Source: Clostridiaceae bacterium (lineage in GTDB: Bacteria > Bacillota > Clostridia > Peptostreptococcales > Peptostreptococcaceae). Taken from it: 47,870 nt of DNA. The notes below the pieces were generated by a model. It had not been told where the DNA came from and searched no databases. It was given only the letters and a program-made list of their open reading frames with translations. Of this stretch, positions 16,920 through 25,520 are shown in pieces. The stretch is taken from the NCBI GenBank assembly GCA_902362365.1, contig CABIVQ010000021.1:1-47870 (forward strand), read 5' to 3'. The translations under genes and the position numbers were made by a program. How positions within the stretch are numbered: position 1 is the stretch's first letter; each line of letters opens with the position of its first letter.

Positions 16920-18263
16920 TTATATTATAATTTTAGATCTCCAACTTCCTCTTTTCCATCTTATATAGAATATTATTCCTCTTAAAATTTCATCCAGCAT
17001 CATAGCCAACCAAACGCCATGTAAACCCATTTTAAAAGTAATAGCAAATATATATGCAAACAATGCTGATACAGACCACATCGATACAATTCCTACTATT
17101 ACAGGGAATTTAATATCTCCTGATGCCTGCATTCCTCTTATTGTTACCATATTTACTGTTCTTCCTAATTCTAAGAAAATATCTATAAATAAAATTTGCT
17201 TGCCTAGCCTAAGTATTTCTGAATTTGTAGTAAATATACCTAATATATAATCACTAAATATAAATATAGAACCAGATACTATTAAGGTTACTAACATTGC
17301 TTTTTTTAAAGTATCTATAACAGCATCAAAGGCTTGATCTTCTTCTCTAGCACCGATTAAATGTCCTACTATTATTTGGTTAGCTTGAGATATTGCATTG
17401 GCATATAAATAAGAAATCATTACTATTATACCTATGTATGTTCTTCCTGTGACAACTGTTGTTCCTAGCATATTTACTATAGTTAATATTACTATTTGAG
17501 AAGCATTATAGGATATACTTTCTCCTCCTGATGGGAGACCTATATTTATTAATTTCTTGAAAGTATCTTTAGGGAATGGTCTCATATATTTAAATGAAAT
17601 TTTCTCATCTATTTCTTTTGTAAACATGTACCCTATTATTATAACTCCTATAAACCTACTCAAAATACTTGAAATTGCAACCCCTTGTACTCCCATCTTA
17701 GGTAAACTAAAATAACCATTTATTAATATTGCATTTCCAATTATATTTAGTATATTTACTAATACTGAAATATACATAGTTTGCTTCATTAATCCGTTAC
17801 TTCTAAATATTGCTGAATAAGTTAAAAACAACGCTTGTAAAAATAACCCGCCTCCAACTATATTCATATAAGCATTTGCATCTTGTAATAAGTCTGTAGG
17901 AAGTTTTATTAGTTTAAATATAGTTCCTCCAGACATAAATAATACAGTACCTGCAGCTAAACCAAAAATTAAATTAGTAAATATAGATACGGTGTAAGTC
18001 TCAGATACTTTACTATAATCTTTAGCACCTAAATATTGAGATACTAGTATTGTTGTTGCCATTGTTATTACACTAAATGTTATTACTAACACGTTCATTA
18101 TTTGATTTACATTTCCAACTGCTGCAACTGCATTATCTGATACTCTACTTAACATAAGTTGATCAATATTATTAACTAATAGTTGCAACATAAGCTCTAT
18201 AAATATCGGCCATGTTAAAGCAAGTATAGATAATCTTTTATCTATTTTTTTTGCTGATTCCAT
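16920..18263 (-). CDS. MATE-family efflux transporter
   Basis: A 12-span multidrug-and-toxin-extrusion exporter, which moves cationic drugs or metabolites out by Na+ or H+ antiport. From the ATG at 18263 (AGGAGATGG directly upstream) it has 447 residues, the family norm. The 31 codons further upstream lack a ribosome site. Typical motifs are WPIFIELMLQLLVNNIDQLMLSRVSDNAVAAVG-type helix 1, the VSQYLGAKDYSKVSETY loop after the second helix, and QIIVGHLIGAREEDQAFDAV in the second half. It stands alone; the substrate is unknown. Confidence 0.92.
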   Translation of the reverse strand: MESAKKIDKRLSILALTWPIFIELMLQLLVNNIDQLMLSRVSDNAVAAVGNVNQIMNVLVITFSVITMATTILVSQYLGAKDYSKVSETYTVSIFTNLIFGLAAGTVLFMSGGTIFKLIKLPTDLLQDANAYMNIVGGGLFLQALFLTYSAIFRSNGLMKQTMYISVLVNILNIIGNAILINGYFSLPKMGVQGVAISSILSRFIGVIIIGYMFTKEIDEKISFKYMRPFPKDTFKKLINIGLPSGGESISYNASQIVILTIVNMLGTTVVTGRTYIGIIVMISYLYANAISQANQIIVGHLIGAREEDQAFDAVIDTLKKAMLVTLIVSGSIFIFSDYILGIFTTNSEILRLGKQILFIDIFLELGRTVNMVTIRGMQASGDIKFPVIVGIVSMWSVSALFAYIFAITFKMGLHGVWLAMMLDEILRGIIFYIRWKRGSWRSKIII

Positions 18264-18376
18264 TATTCCATCTCCTATATAAATATTATTCCAAGATAAA
18301 ATCTTATTAAATAAAGATATATATGTCAATAAAATTCTGAAAGTTACCTTTTGCAAACGATTTTAATTTTTACTCA

Positions 18377-18430
18377 AATAAAAATGCTGTAATATTAGAT
18401 TTTGACATCTACTACCACAGCATTTTTATT
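18377..18430 (-). terminator. Terminator of the uptake ABC operon
   Basis: AATAAAAATGCTGT pairs with ACAGCATTTTTATT (14 bp) around a 26-base loop that holds a small inner TAGAT/ATCTA stem. On the minus strand it ends in an AT-rich run 2 bases after the ATPase stop. Confidence 0.8.
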
Positions 18431-18432
18431 AA

Positions 18433-19200
18433 CTATAAATTCGGTTTATAAAATATATTGATCATATCATTTTCTTTATCTTCATTTACTATTGCATCTA
18501 CTTCATATACCTCTTTTATTAACTCTTTTGTCAATACCTCCTTAGGAGTTCCATAGGCTACTATTCTACCATCTTTTAATACGTATATCTTATCACAATA
18601 CATTGCTGCAATATTTAAATCATGTATGGCTGCAATCACCTCAATATCTAAACTTTTAACTATATTCATTAATTGTAACTGATACTTTATATCTAAGTGG
18701 TTTGTTGGCTCATCTAGTATTAAGCAATCTGTTTCCTGAGCTAATGCTCTAGCTAAAATAATACGCTGTTGTTCTCCTCCTGATAAACTATTAAAATTTC
18801 TATCCTTAAAATGTAACATATCTACCCTTTTTAATGCATCATTCATAATTTCATAGTCTCTATAGGAATCTCTTTCCATCATTTTTTTATGAGGAGACCT
18901 CCCCATTAAAACCATTTCTCCTACACTAAAATCAAAATCATAGTAATTATGTTGTGATACTACTGCCATCTTTTTAGCACTTTCCTTTAGTTTTATACCA
19001 TCTAAATTTATATCTCCTAATTTAATTATGCCACTTGATGGCTTTAAGGTTCTATAAATACACTTTAAAAATGTAGATTTTCCACTTCCGTTAGGACCTA
19101 TTATACCTATAATCTCTTTACTGTTTACGTCTATACTAATTCCTTTTAATATATTTTTATTTCCTATATCGAATTTTACACCTTCTGTTTGTATTCTCAT
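18433..19200 (-). CDS. FecE/BtuD-type ABC transporter ATP-binding protein
   Basis: The cytoplasmic ATPase of a metal-chelate or cobalamin uptake system. The 255 residues show Walker A GPNGSGKST at 35-43, the signature LSGGEQQR, Walker B CLILDEPTNHLD and the H-loop IHDLN. The combination and the short C-terminus place it in the FecE/FepC/BtuD subfamily. Its start touches the stop of the permease gene, so the two are translationally coupled. Whether the cargo is an iron siderophore, heme or a corrinoid cannot be read from the ATPase. Confidence 0.92.
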   Translation of the reverse strand: MRIQTEGVKFDIGNKNILKGISIDVNSKEIIGIIGPNGSGKSTFLKCIYRTLKPSSGIIKLGDINLDGIKLKESAKKMAVVSQHNYYDFDFSVGEMVLMGRSPHKKMMERDSYRDYEIMNDALKRVDMLHFKDRNFNSLSGGEQQRIILARALAQETDCLILDEPTNHLDIKYQLQLMNIVKSLDIEVIAAIHDLNIAAMYCDKIYVLKDGRIVAYGTPKEVLTKELIKEVYEVDAIVNEDKENDMINIFYKPNL

Positions 19201-20291
19201 TATACATTTCCTCCAAAGGTATAAGTCTTTTTAATCATTAACCAAATAAAACACGGTGCCCCTATAATTGAAATAAGTATTCCTATTGGAATTTCACTCC
19301 CTTTTACTATTATTCTTGATAGTACATCTGCCCATATTAAAAATATAGCTCCAACAAGAGCTGCAATTGGGATTATTTTTTTATGATCAGTACCAAATAT
19401 CATCCTAACTATATGAGGTATAACCAATCCTGCAAATCCTATCATTCCAGATGAATAAACTAAAAGTCCTATCATTAAAGATGTTATTATCAAGTAAGTG
19501 TATCGATATTTATTTAAATCAGTTCCTAATGTAATAGAAACTTCATCTCCAAGCAGCATAAGATTTAAAATTCTATATTGTGTTATAAAAAATATAGTCC
19601 CAGCTAAAATTATCGGTAATATAAACGCAATTTGTTCCCATTTAGCTCCTGCTACACTTCCCATTAACCAGAAAGTTATAGTTTGGATGCCTTGTGCATC
19701 ATTTGCAAAATAAACTATAAAACTTGAAAATGCACTACACACCGAGCTAAGAGCCATACCACCTAATAAAAGTTTTATGGAATTCGATCTTCCACCAATA
19801 TTAGATATTAATAGAACTATTATTGATACTACAAATGCACCTATAAAACCAAATATACCTATAGCATTACTACCAAATATAGTTCCTAGGCCAAACATCA
19901 CTGCTGTTGTTGCACCCAAAGATGCTCCCGAAGATATTCCAAGTATATATGGATCTGCAAGTGCATTTTTGACAACTGCCTGCATAACAACACCAACTAC
20001 TGATAACCCAATTCCTACAGCCATTGCCAATACTATTCTAGGAAGTCTTATTAACCAAACTACATCATGTACTGCTCCATTAGATAAAGTACTTTCATTT
20101 CCTATTCCAAATAACTTATAAAAAATGATACTATAAACTTCTTTTATACTTATATCAACTGAACCAAAACTTACAGCAAATCCTATTGAAAGAATCAATG
20201 ACACTAATAATACAATAGAAACACCCATATACATAGGTGTTCTTTCAAGTATCTTAGTCTCTTTTATTTCTGTATCAAATTTAATATCCAT
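19200..20291 (-). CDS. FecCD-family ABC transporter permease
   Basis: This 363-residue membrane protein of the BtuC/FecCD family has about ten spans. Diagnostic stretches are RLPRIVLAMAVGIGLSVVGVVMQAVVKNALADPYILGISSGASLGA, with the Q and N of the family motif, and GLVIPHIVRMIFGTDHKKIIP, the cytoplasmic coupling loop for the ATPase. One permease gene implies a homodimeric channel, as in BtuC. It lies between the binding-protein gene (9 bases upstream) and the ATPase gene (1-base overlap). Confidence 0.93.
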   Translation of the reverse strand: MDIKFDTEIKETKILERTPMYMGVSIVLLVSLILSIGFAVSFGSVDISIKEVYSIIFYKLFGIGNESTLSNGAVHDVVWLIRLPRIVLAMAVGIGLSVVGVVMQAVVKNALADPYILGISSGASLGATTAVMFGLGTIFGSNAIGIFGFIGAFVVSIIVLLISNIGGRSNSIKLLLGGMALSSVCSAFSSFIVYFANDAQGIQTITFWLMGSVAGAKWEQIAFILPIILAGTIFFITQYRILNLMLLGDEVSITLGTDLNKYRYTYLIITSLMIGLLVYSSGMIGFAGLVIPHIVRMIFGTDHKKIIPIAALVGAIFLIWADVLSRIIVKGSEIPIGILISIIGAPCFIWLMIKKTYTFGGNV

Positions 20292-20300
20292 AAGCTTGAC

Positions 20301-21320
20301 CTACTTATTTAAATTTGGATATAATCCATTTGCAAATGTATTTATACCATCTATTGTTCTAATTCCACTACAGTACATTTCTCCAAGAGCTATCGAGTTT
20401 ACTCTTTCATTTTTAATAGCATTTAAGCTCGAAAGTGCTTTATTATTCATAACAGTATTTATAGCTTCCTTAGACATATCTTCATCAGTTCTATCCATAT
20501 AAACTACAAATATTGAATCTGGATTTAATTTTATCAGATCTTCTTCACTAATATTTCCACCATTTGGATTTAAAAGCTCTGCTCCAAGTTTTTGTACCAT
20601 ATCTCCACCTAAGGTTTTAGCTCCATATGTATATATTTGTCCATCCATATATTCTATTATTAAAGTAGTTTGCTTTTCTTGATCTTTTACTGAATTTTCA
20701 ACTTCATTTGTTTTTGTATCAATTTCATTTACTATTTGATTGGCTTTATCTTCTACATTAAATATCTTTCCTAAATTTAATATATCAGCTTTCTCATTTT
20801 CTAAAGTTCTATCTTGTGCTGCTCCACTATTTAAAGCCATATATGTATTTATATTATTTTGATGCCAGTAATCAACATCACCTAAATTTTTATCACTAAA
20901 TAAAGAATACCAAGATAATATAAAGTCTGGTTGTTCCATTACAACAGTTTCCTTTGAGGGTGTAAACTCTTCTATATAATTCACCTTGCTAAATGCATCC
21001 TTATACTCATCTTTTACTTCATGATCAAGACCTGCTGCTATTTCAATTTTATCTTCTAAGCCTAATGCTAGCAAAGTTTCTATTGAATTTTGATATACTG
21101 CTACTACTTTTTCTGGTGCTTTATCAAAAGTTATATCTACAGGTTCATTTTTATAATTGTATGTAGTTATTGTAACAGGATAATGAGAATCACTGTCTAA
21201 ACTTGTCTCATTATTACTTTCTCCATTTATATTATTTTCGTTCTTTGAACTACATGCTGTTAGCCCTAATATCATTAGGGTACTAAGTAATAATGCAATT
21301 CCCTTTTTTAATTTAATCAT
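20301..21320 (-). CDS. Substrate-binding lipoprotein of the FecCD-type ABC transporter
   Basis: This extracytoplasmic receptor is tethered by a lipid on Cys23 of the signal peptide (lipobox LTAC). The start at 21320 was chosen because GGAGG lies 7 bases upstream and gives a clean MIKLKKG signal peptide; the ATG 7 codons earlier has no site. It has the TroA/FecB-type fold: the KAPEKVVAVYQNSIETLLALGLEDKI opening, a long central helix and a second lobe with TYGAKTLGGDMVQKLGAELLNP. An Asn/Glu/Ser-rich linker of about 25 residues follows the lipid site. No ligand-specific motif is recognised, so iron-siderophore, heme or cobalamin are all possible. First gene of the operon; four 11-bp-spaced repeats lie upstream. 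Confidence 0.9.
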   Translation of the reverse strand: MIKLKKGIALLLSTLMILGLTACSSKNENNINGESNNETSLDSDSHYPVTITTYNYKNEPVDITFDKAPEKVVAVYQNSIETLLALGLEDKIEIAAGLDHEVKDEYKDAFSKVNYIEEFTPSKETVVMEQPDFILSWYSLFSDKNLGDVDYWHQNNINTYMALNSGAAQDRTLENEKADILNLGKIFNVEDKANQIVNEIDTKTNEVENSVKDQEKQTTLIIEYMDGQIYTYGAKTLGGDMVQKLGAELLNPNGGNISEEDLIKLNPDSIFVVYMDRTDEDMSKEAINTVMNNKALSSLNAIKNERVNSIALGEMYCSGIRTIDGINTFANGLYPNLNK

Positions 21321-21388
21321 TAATATTCCTCCATAATACATCTAAAAATTTCTGCACATATTATTATATTATTATAAATTACTTTTTT

Positions 21389-21427
21389 TGTGTCTTTTCT
21401 GTGTCACATTTATGTCATTTTTGTGTC
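21389..21427. promoter_or_regulatory. Four direct repeats with exact 11-bp period upstream of the uptake operon
   Basis: TGTGTC, TGTGTC, TATGTC and TGTGTC start at 21389, 21400, 21411 and 21422; three of the copies continue as TCA. On the minus strand they lie immediately upstream of TATAAT-like sequence before the binding-protein gene, where a -35 box should be but none is seen. Tandem repeats spaced 11 bp are the binding pattern of OmpR/PhoB-family response regulators. I infer an activator site; the regulator is not in the window. Confidence 0.6.
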
Positions 21428-21494
21428 ACTTTGAATCCTAATAACAATATTACTGAAAATTTATCATAGTATAAAAAACTCAAATATAAACAAT

Positions 21495-21544
21495 AAAGGA
21501 GATACATAAATATGACTTAAAACTCATATTTATGTATCTCCTTT
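21495..21544 (-). terminator. Terminator of the aspartokinase operon
   Basis: A perfect 21-bp stem (AAAGGAGATACATAAATATGA and its complement) with an 8-base loop begins 38 bases after the aspartokinase stop. The T-tract is modest (TTTATTGTTT). One arm carries an AAAGGAG, which is coincidental to the pairing. Confidence 0.75.
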
Positions 21545-21582
21545 AAATTATATTTATATATTATTTATTTTACTTAATACTA

Positions 21583-22794
21583 TTATTTATAAAATTGATT
21601 GTGTATAACATGGATTGTTCCAACCATATCTTCTTCTTTTACTAAGCAAGATACAGATGTATAAGAATCCGATGATTGTAATAATGTTATTCCAACCTTA
21701 GATAATCCTCTTATTATCTTTGCAATAACTCCAGGTGTTTCTGTAATCTTAGATCCTATTAGGGTAACCTTCGCACACTTTTTATTTATTTCACATTCTA
21801 CGTTATACTTATTAAGTATTTCTTCAACACTTTCAACATCCGACTTATCTATTGCAAATCCTTTATCTTCTACAAAAAAATTTATCATCTCCATGTTTAT
21901 ATTTTTATCTTCCATTTCATTTAATATCTTAGAAAATAATTTTTCTGGAGATTTTACTTTAATCTGGGCAATATTATTTTTATGAGCAACTGCAGATACA
22001 AATCGTCCTTCTTCTTCATAATCACCATTCCCATAATCTAAGTTCTTAATTGAACCTATTTTAGTGCCTTCATAATTAGGATTTAGCGTATTTTTTATTT
22101 CTAAAATTATATCAGCTTTCTTAGCAAGTTCAACGGCTCTTGGATGTATTACCTTCGAACCTTGTTCTGCCATTTGAAAAACCTCTTCATATTCTATAAA
22201 TTTTATTATTCTAGCATCTGGTTCTACTCTAGGATCTGCTGTCATAATACCATCTACATCAGTGTAAATCTGAACAGTTTTACTTCCTAAAGCTTTACCT
22301 ATTGCTACAGCAGAAGTATCACTTCCACCTCTTCCCAAAGTAGTTATTTCTCCATCCTCTGTTCCACCTTGAAATCCTGCAATTACTACAACCTTGCCCA
22401 TTGATATTTCTCTTTCAATTTTTTGAGGATTAATTTTTTTTATTTTTGCATTTGAATATGAATTAGTTGTAATTATACCAGCTTGAATTCCTGTTAAGAA
22501 AGTTGCAGGTATACCTTCATCTTCAAGTATACTTGTCAAAATAGTTCCTGATATAATTTCACCACAAGACATTATCATATCTAGCTCTCTTTTTGGTGCT
22601 TTTTCATTAACATTTTTACATAAACCTATTAAAGTATCTGTAGCATATGAATCTCCTTGTCTTCCCATTGCAGATACCACTATTACTAAATCATTAGCTT
22701 TATCTCTATAGGAACGTATTATATTTACAACCTCTTTCATTCTTTCATATGATGATACTGATGTTCCTCCAAATTTTTGAACTAAAACCCCCAT
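21583..22794 (-). CDS. dapG: Aspartate kinase (DapG type)
   Basis: Aspartokinase phosphorylates L-aspartate, the entry to lysine, diaminopimelate, methionine and threonine synthesis. The 403 residues have the kinase motif KFGGTSV at 7-13, the catalytic domain with GRGGSDTSAVAIGKALG and DVDGIMTADPR, and two C-terminal ACT domains (FVEDKGFAIDKSDVE, KVTLIGSKITETPGVIAKIIRGLSKVGITL) for allosteric control. It follows ymxH by 20 bases, as in Bacillus, where the equivalent position belongs to dapG after spoVFAB and asd. Those three genes are missing here. The ATG follows TAGGAGGT. Confidence 0.93.
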   Translation of the reverse strand: MGVLVQKFGGTSVSSYERMKEVVNIIRSYRDKANDLVIVVSAMGRQGDSYATDTLIGLCKNVNEKAPKRELDMIMSCGEIISGTILTSILEDEGIPATFLTGIQAGIITTNSYSNAKIKKINPQKIEREISMGKVVVIAGFQGGTEDGEITTLGRGGSDTSAVAIGKALGSKTVQIYTDVDGIMTADPRVEPDARIIKFIEYEEVFQMAEQGSKVIHPRAVELAKKADIILEIKNTLNPNYEGTKIGSIKNLDYGNGDYEEEGRFVSAVAHKNNIAQIKVKSPEKLFSKILNEMEDKNINMEMINFFVEDKGFAIDKSDVESVEEILNKYNVECEINKKCAKVTLIGSKITETPGVIAKIIRGLSKVGITLLQSSDSYTSVSCLVKEEDMVGTIHVIHNQFYK

Positions 22795-22814
22795 TATTAC
22801 CTCCTAAAAATACC

Positions 22815-23060
22815 TTAGTATACTCCATCATATTCAATAATTATCATATCATTTCCTATTTTTTTTACACTTCTCCAAGGTACCTCTAGAACAGATTTCT
22901 CTTTCTTCAATCCAAAAAATCCTTTTTCCTTTGGGATCAATAACGCTAATATTTTTCCTGTTGTTTCATCTATTATAAGATCACATTCCCCTACTACTCC
23001 AAGTCTTTCGCCTGAAACTAGATTTACTATTTCTTTACCTGCTATTTCAGATAAATTCAA
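22815..23060 (-). CDS. ymxH: YlmC/YmxH-family PRC-barrel protein
   Basis: This 81-residue PRC-barrel protein of the YlmC/YmxH sporulation-associated family contains the core GKEIVNLVSGERLGVVGECDLIIDETTGKILALLIP and EVPWRSVKKIGNDMIIIEY. The exact function is unknown. The start is TTG at 23060, supported by AAGGGGGG 5 bases upstream. It lies between the M16 peptidase and aspartokinase genes, the same order as mlpA-ymxH in Bacillus, which supports the name. Confidence 0.88.
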   Translation of the reverse strand: MNLSEIAGKEIVNLVSGERLGVVGECDLIIDETTGKILALLIPKEKGFFGLKKEKSVLEVPWRSVKKIGNDMIIIEYDGVY

Positions 23061-23086
23061 TTTAACCCCCCCTTAAACCTTTTTAA

Positions 23087-24328
23087 CTATAATTTAATAT
23101 TTTCTACTTCTCTACCAACAATGCAAATTCCAAGATTATTTAAATCAAATACTTTGTCTATTACCTTTTTAATACTATCAAAGCTTACATTGTTTATACA
23201 TTCTAATATTTCATCAGTTGTTTTAACTTTATTGACAAGAAGCATTGATTTTCCAATAGACATCATTCTACTTCCTGTACTTTCTAAATCAAGTAAATAA
23301 CTCCCTTTTAATTGCTCCTTACTTTCGTGTATTTCTTTTTCAGTTAAATAATTTTCTCTTAAATCTCTTATTTCACCTTTTATTATCTCGCAAACTTCTT
23401 CTAAATTTTCATTGCTCATACTTGCAAATATACCAAGTTCTCCACACTTTCTATATAAACTTTGAGCTGAGTAAATAGAATATACTAGTCCTTTTTCTTC
23501 TCTTATTTTTTGGAATAGCCTAGAACTTATGCTACCTCCAAAAACATTATTTATAACGGCTAGAGCGTAAACCTCATCATTATTTTCTATCCCTACTGCT
23601 TTCAAATTCATAACTAAATTAACCTGCTCTGTATCTTTATTTTTTGCTATAATGCAAGATTTAAAAGGTGCTTCATTTAGTTCTATCTCAAAATCTTTTC
23701 CATTCCAGTTTTTAAATTTATCTTCTATTTTTTCTACCATATTATCAAAGTTAAAGTTCCCAGATATAGATATAACAGCATTATTCGGTATATAATAAGT
23801 ATTAAAATACTCTAATAATTCCTTTTTACCTATATTTTTTAAAGATTCTCTAGTTCCTAAAATATTCATTCCTAGTCCATCTCCAGCGTAAATGTGTTCT
23901 AATAGCATATCATACGCTAAGTCTTCAGGTGAATCTTCATACATTTTTAACTCCTCTAATATTACAGATCTTTCTTTATCTATATCTACTTCATCAAACT
24001 TAGAATTTAAGATCATATCACTTAATATATCTAGTCCAATTTCTATGTGCTCATCTAATAACTTCACATAGTAACATGTGCACTCCTTACTTGTAAATGC
24101 ATTAATCTGACCACCTAAATTATCTATTTCACTAGCTATTTCCTTAGAAGTTCTTTTGTTAGTTCCTTTAAACAGCATGTGTTCTATAAAATGAGATACT
24201 CCACTAACTTTAGCATCTTCTATTCTTGATCCTGCATTTATCCATACCCCAAAAGATATAGACTTTACATATGGTATTTCCTCCCCTATTATTGTCAACC
24301 CATTCTCTAGTGTTTTTACTTTATACAT
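23087..24328 (-). CDS. mlpA: M16-family zinc peptidase (MlpA/YmxG)
   Basis: A pitrilysin-type metallopeptidase of 413 residues. The inverted zinc motif HFIEH lies in SGVSHFIEHMLFKGT (residues 46-50 from the chosen start), and a downstream glutamate in RSVILEELKMYEDSPEDLAYD supplies the third ligand. The second, catalytically silent half follows, with GGSISSRLFQKIREEKGLVYSIYS. The ATG at 24328 was chosen because GGAGG lies 5 bases before it; the ATG at 24340 overlaps that site. It corresponds in position to Bacillus mlpA between ylxY and ymxH. Confidence 0.92.
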   Translation of the reverse strand: MYKVKTLENGLTIIGEEIPYVKSISFGVWINAGSRIEDAKVSGVSHFIEHMLFKGTNKRTSKEIASEIDNLGGQINAFTSKECTCYYVKLLDEHIEIGLDILSDMILNSKFDEVDIDKERSVILEELKMYEDSPEDLAYDMLLEHIYAGDGLGMNILGTRESLKNIGKKELLEYFNTYYIPNNAVISISGNFNFDNMVEKIEDKFKNWNGKDFEIELNEAPFKSCIIAKNKDTEQVNLVMNLKAVGIENNDEVYALAVINNVFGGSISSRLFQKIREEKGLVYSIYSAQSLYRKCGELGIFASMSNENLEEVCEIIKGEIRDLRENYLTEKEIHESKEQLKGSYLLDLESTGSRMMSIGKSMLLVNKVKTTDEILECINNVSFDSIKKVIDKVFDLNNLGICIVGREVENIKL

Positions 24329-24469
24329 ATCTTCCTCCATTTTGTAACATTTATATTATATAAATTACTATTATTTCTTAAGCCATAATATTATTTATTC
24401 TTATTTCTAATCAGTATATGTATTTCATTATAGTTTAGTAAATATATTTATTCAACTATAAAATTCCCC

Positions 24470-24513
24470 TTACTAATATGTAACTACCTAGAATCTAGGC
24501 ATTAGTAATTTTT
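24470..24513. other. Bulged hairpin with flanking 11-bp direct repeat
   Basis: TTACTAAT (24470-24477) pairs with ATTAGTAA (24501-24508), with an inner CCTAG/CTAGG stem, and is followed by TTTTT on the plus strand although no plus-strand gene lies to its left. TTCAACTATAA occurs on both sides (24451-24461 and 24512-24522). The gap 24329-24591 holds no gene. Confidence 0.35.
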
Positions 24514-24591
24514 CAACTATAACAAGTTTCTTTTATTTTTAAAGGTTAGAAATTCCCACTTTCAAAGTATTAAAAACTCCTTAAATATAGC

Positions 24592-25335
24592 TTATTTAAA
24601 AATATCACTTAGCTTTCCTGGCTTTAAACCTTTACTTCTGATAACCTCTATTATGTCGTCTACACACTCCATAGTTGCTTTTGTAGGATGCATCAATATT
24701 ATGCTTCCATCTTTGACATCCTTATTTTTTACTCTATTGATTATTACATCTGGTTGTTCTCTATACTTCCAATCAATAGTATCTACATCCCATTTAAATG
24801 CCGTATATCCTAACTCCTTAGCTGCTTTCATAGTTCCTTCCCCAAAAGAACCTGCTGGTGCTTGAAAAAATCTAATTTCATCTCCAGTAATTTCTTCTAT
24901 TGTACTTTCCGCCTTTTTCATTTCTTCTAAATTCTGATCGTAAGTAAGTTTAGAATAATCTAGATGCTTGTACCCATGACTTCCAATTTCATGTCCTTCT
25001 GATTTTATTCTAAGTAAGAAGTCTTTATTATTCTCTGCCCATTTCCCTGTAACATTAAATGTTATCTTTGCATCCTCTTTTTTTAGTACATTTAATATAC
25101 CCTCTATGTACTCTTCTTCCCATCCTAGGTCTACGTTGCAAGTCATTGCAACGTAGCCACTATTAGCCTTTGTTCCTCTTTCATAGGGTAAACTTGCCTC
25201 ATCAATAATGTTAAATGTAGGTGTAGAATGATTTTTTACCACTCCAAATATAATCCCACCTATTGCAAGTAATGCAACTACAACTCTTATGATTATTCTC
25301 TTTAGTTTCTTCTTATTTGCTACCATTATTAACAT
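24592..25335 (-). CDS. ylxY: Polysaccharide deacetylase, YlxY family
   Basis: A 247-residue protein with an N-terminal membrane anchor (about residues 13-33) and a NodB-homology carbohydrate-esterase-4 domain from about residue 60. The metal-binding H-x3-H is present in GSHGYKHLD, and motif 3 is FFQAPAGSFGEG. The first motif reads MTCNVDLG instead of TFDDG, so the usual catalytic first aspartate is replaced. That is a known trait of the YlxY subgroup and may mean reduced or absent deacetylase activity. The ATG at 25335 follows GGGAGG. It lies directly after pnp, as in Bacillus, though separated by the pnp terminator. Confidence 0.88.
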   Translation of the reverse strand: MLIMVANKKKLKRIIIRVVVALLAIGGIIFGVVKNHSTPTFNIIDEASLPYERGTKANSGYVAMTCNVDLGWEEEYIEGILNVLKKEDAKITFNVTGKWAENNKDFLLRIKSEGHEIGSHGYKHLDYSKLTYDQNLEEMKKAESTIEEITGDEIRFFQAPAGSFGEGTMKAAKELGYTAFKWDVDTIDWKYREQPDVIINRVKNKDVKDGSIILMHPTKATMECVDDIIEVIRSKGLKPGKLSDIFK

Positions 25336-25456
25336 ATAAGATTCCTCCCAAATATGTACAAATTATATCTTAGTTAATCTTATTAATCTATTGTCCTATT
25401 TATGCAAACATAAATGATACTATTTAATAAAAAAGTATGCATATTCCATTTTCTTT

Positions 25457-25520
25457 AATAAATAAAAAAAGAAGATACCTTGAATAAGCTTATTCAAGGT
25501 ATCTTCTTTTTTTATTTATT
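25457..25520 (-). terminator. 64-bp perfect palindrome, terminator of pnp
   Basis: Positions 25457-25488 and 25489-25520 are exact reverse complements with no loop bases between the arms. The core is GAAGATACCTTGAATAAG flanked by a seven-A run. The right arm overlaps the pnp stop codon (25516-25518). It has T-runs on both strands, so it can act in both directions. Confidence 0.85.

Noticed and set aside
18264..18356. N-terminal extension of the MATE protein
   Set aside because: The ATG at 18263 has a good ribosome site and gives the family-typical start; the upstream 31 codons have neither.
21321..21582. Fur box before the FecBCD-type operon
   Set aside because: I searched by eye for GATAAT/ATTATC-type symmetry and found none convincing; the 11-bp repeats are the only clear motif.
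22795..22814. Lysine riboswitch in front of the aspartokinase gene
   Set aside because: Only 20 bases separate it from ymxH, which is too short for such an element; the gene is co-transcribed.
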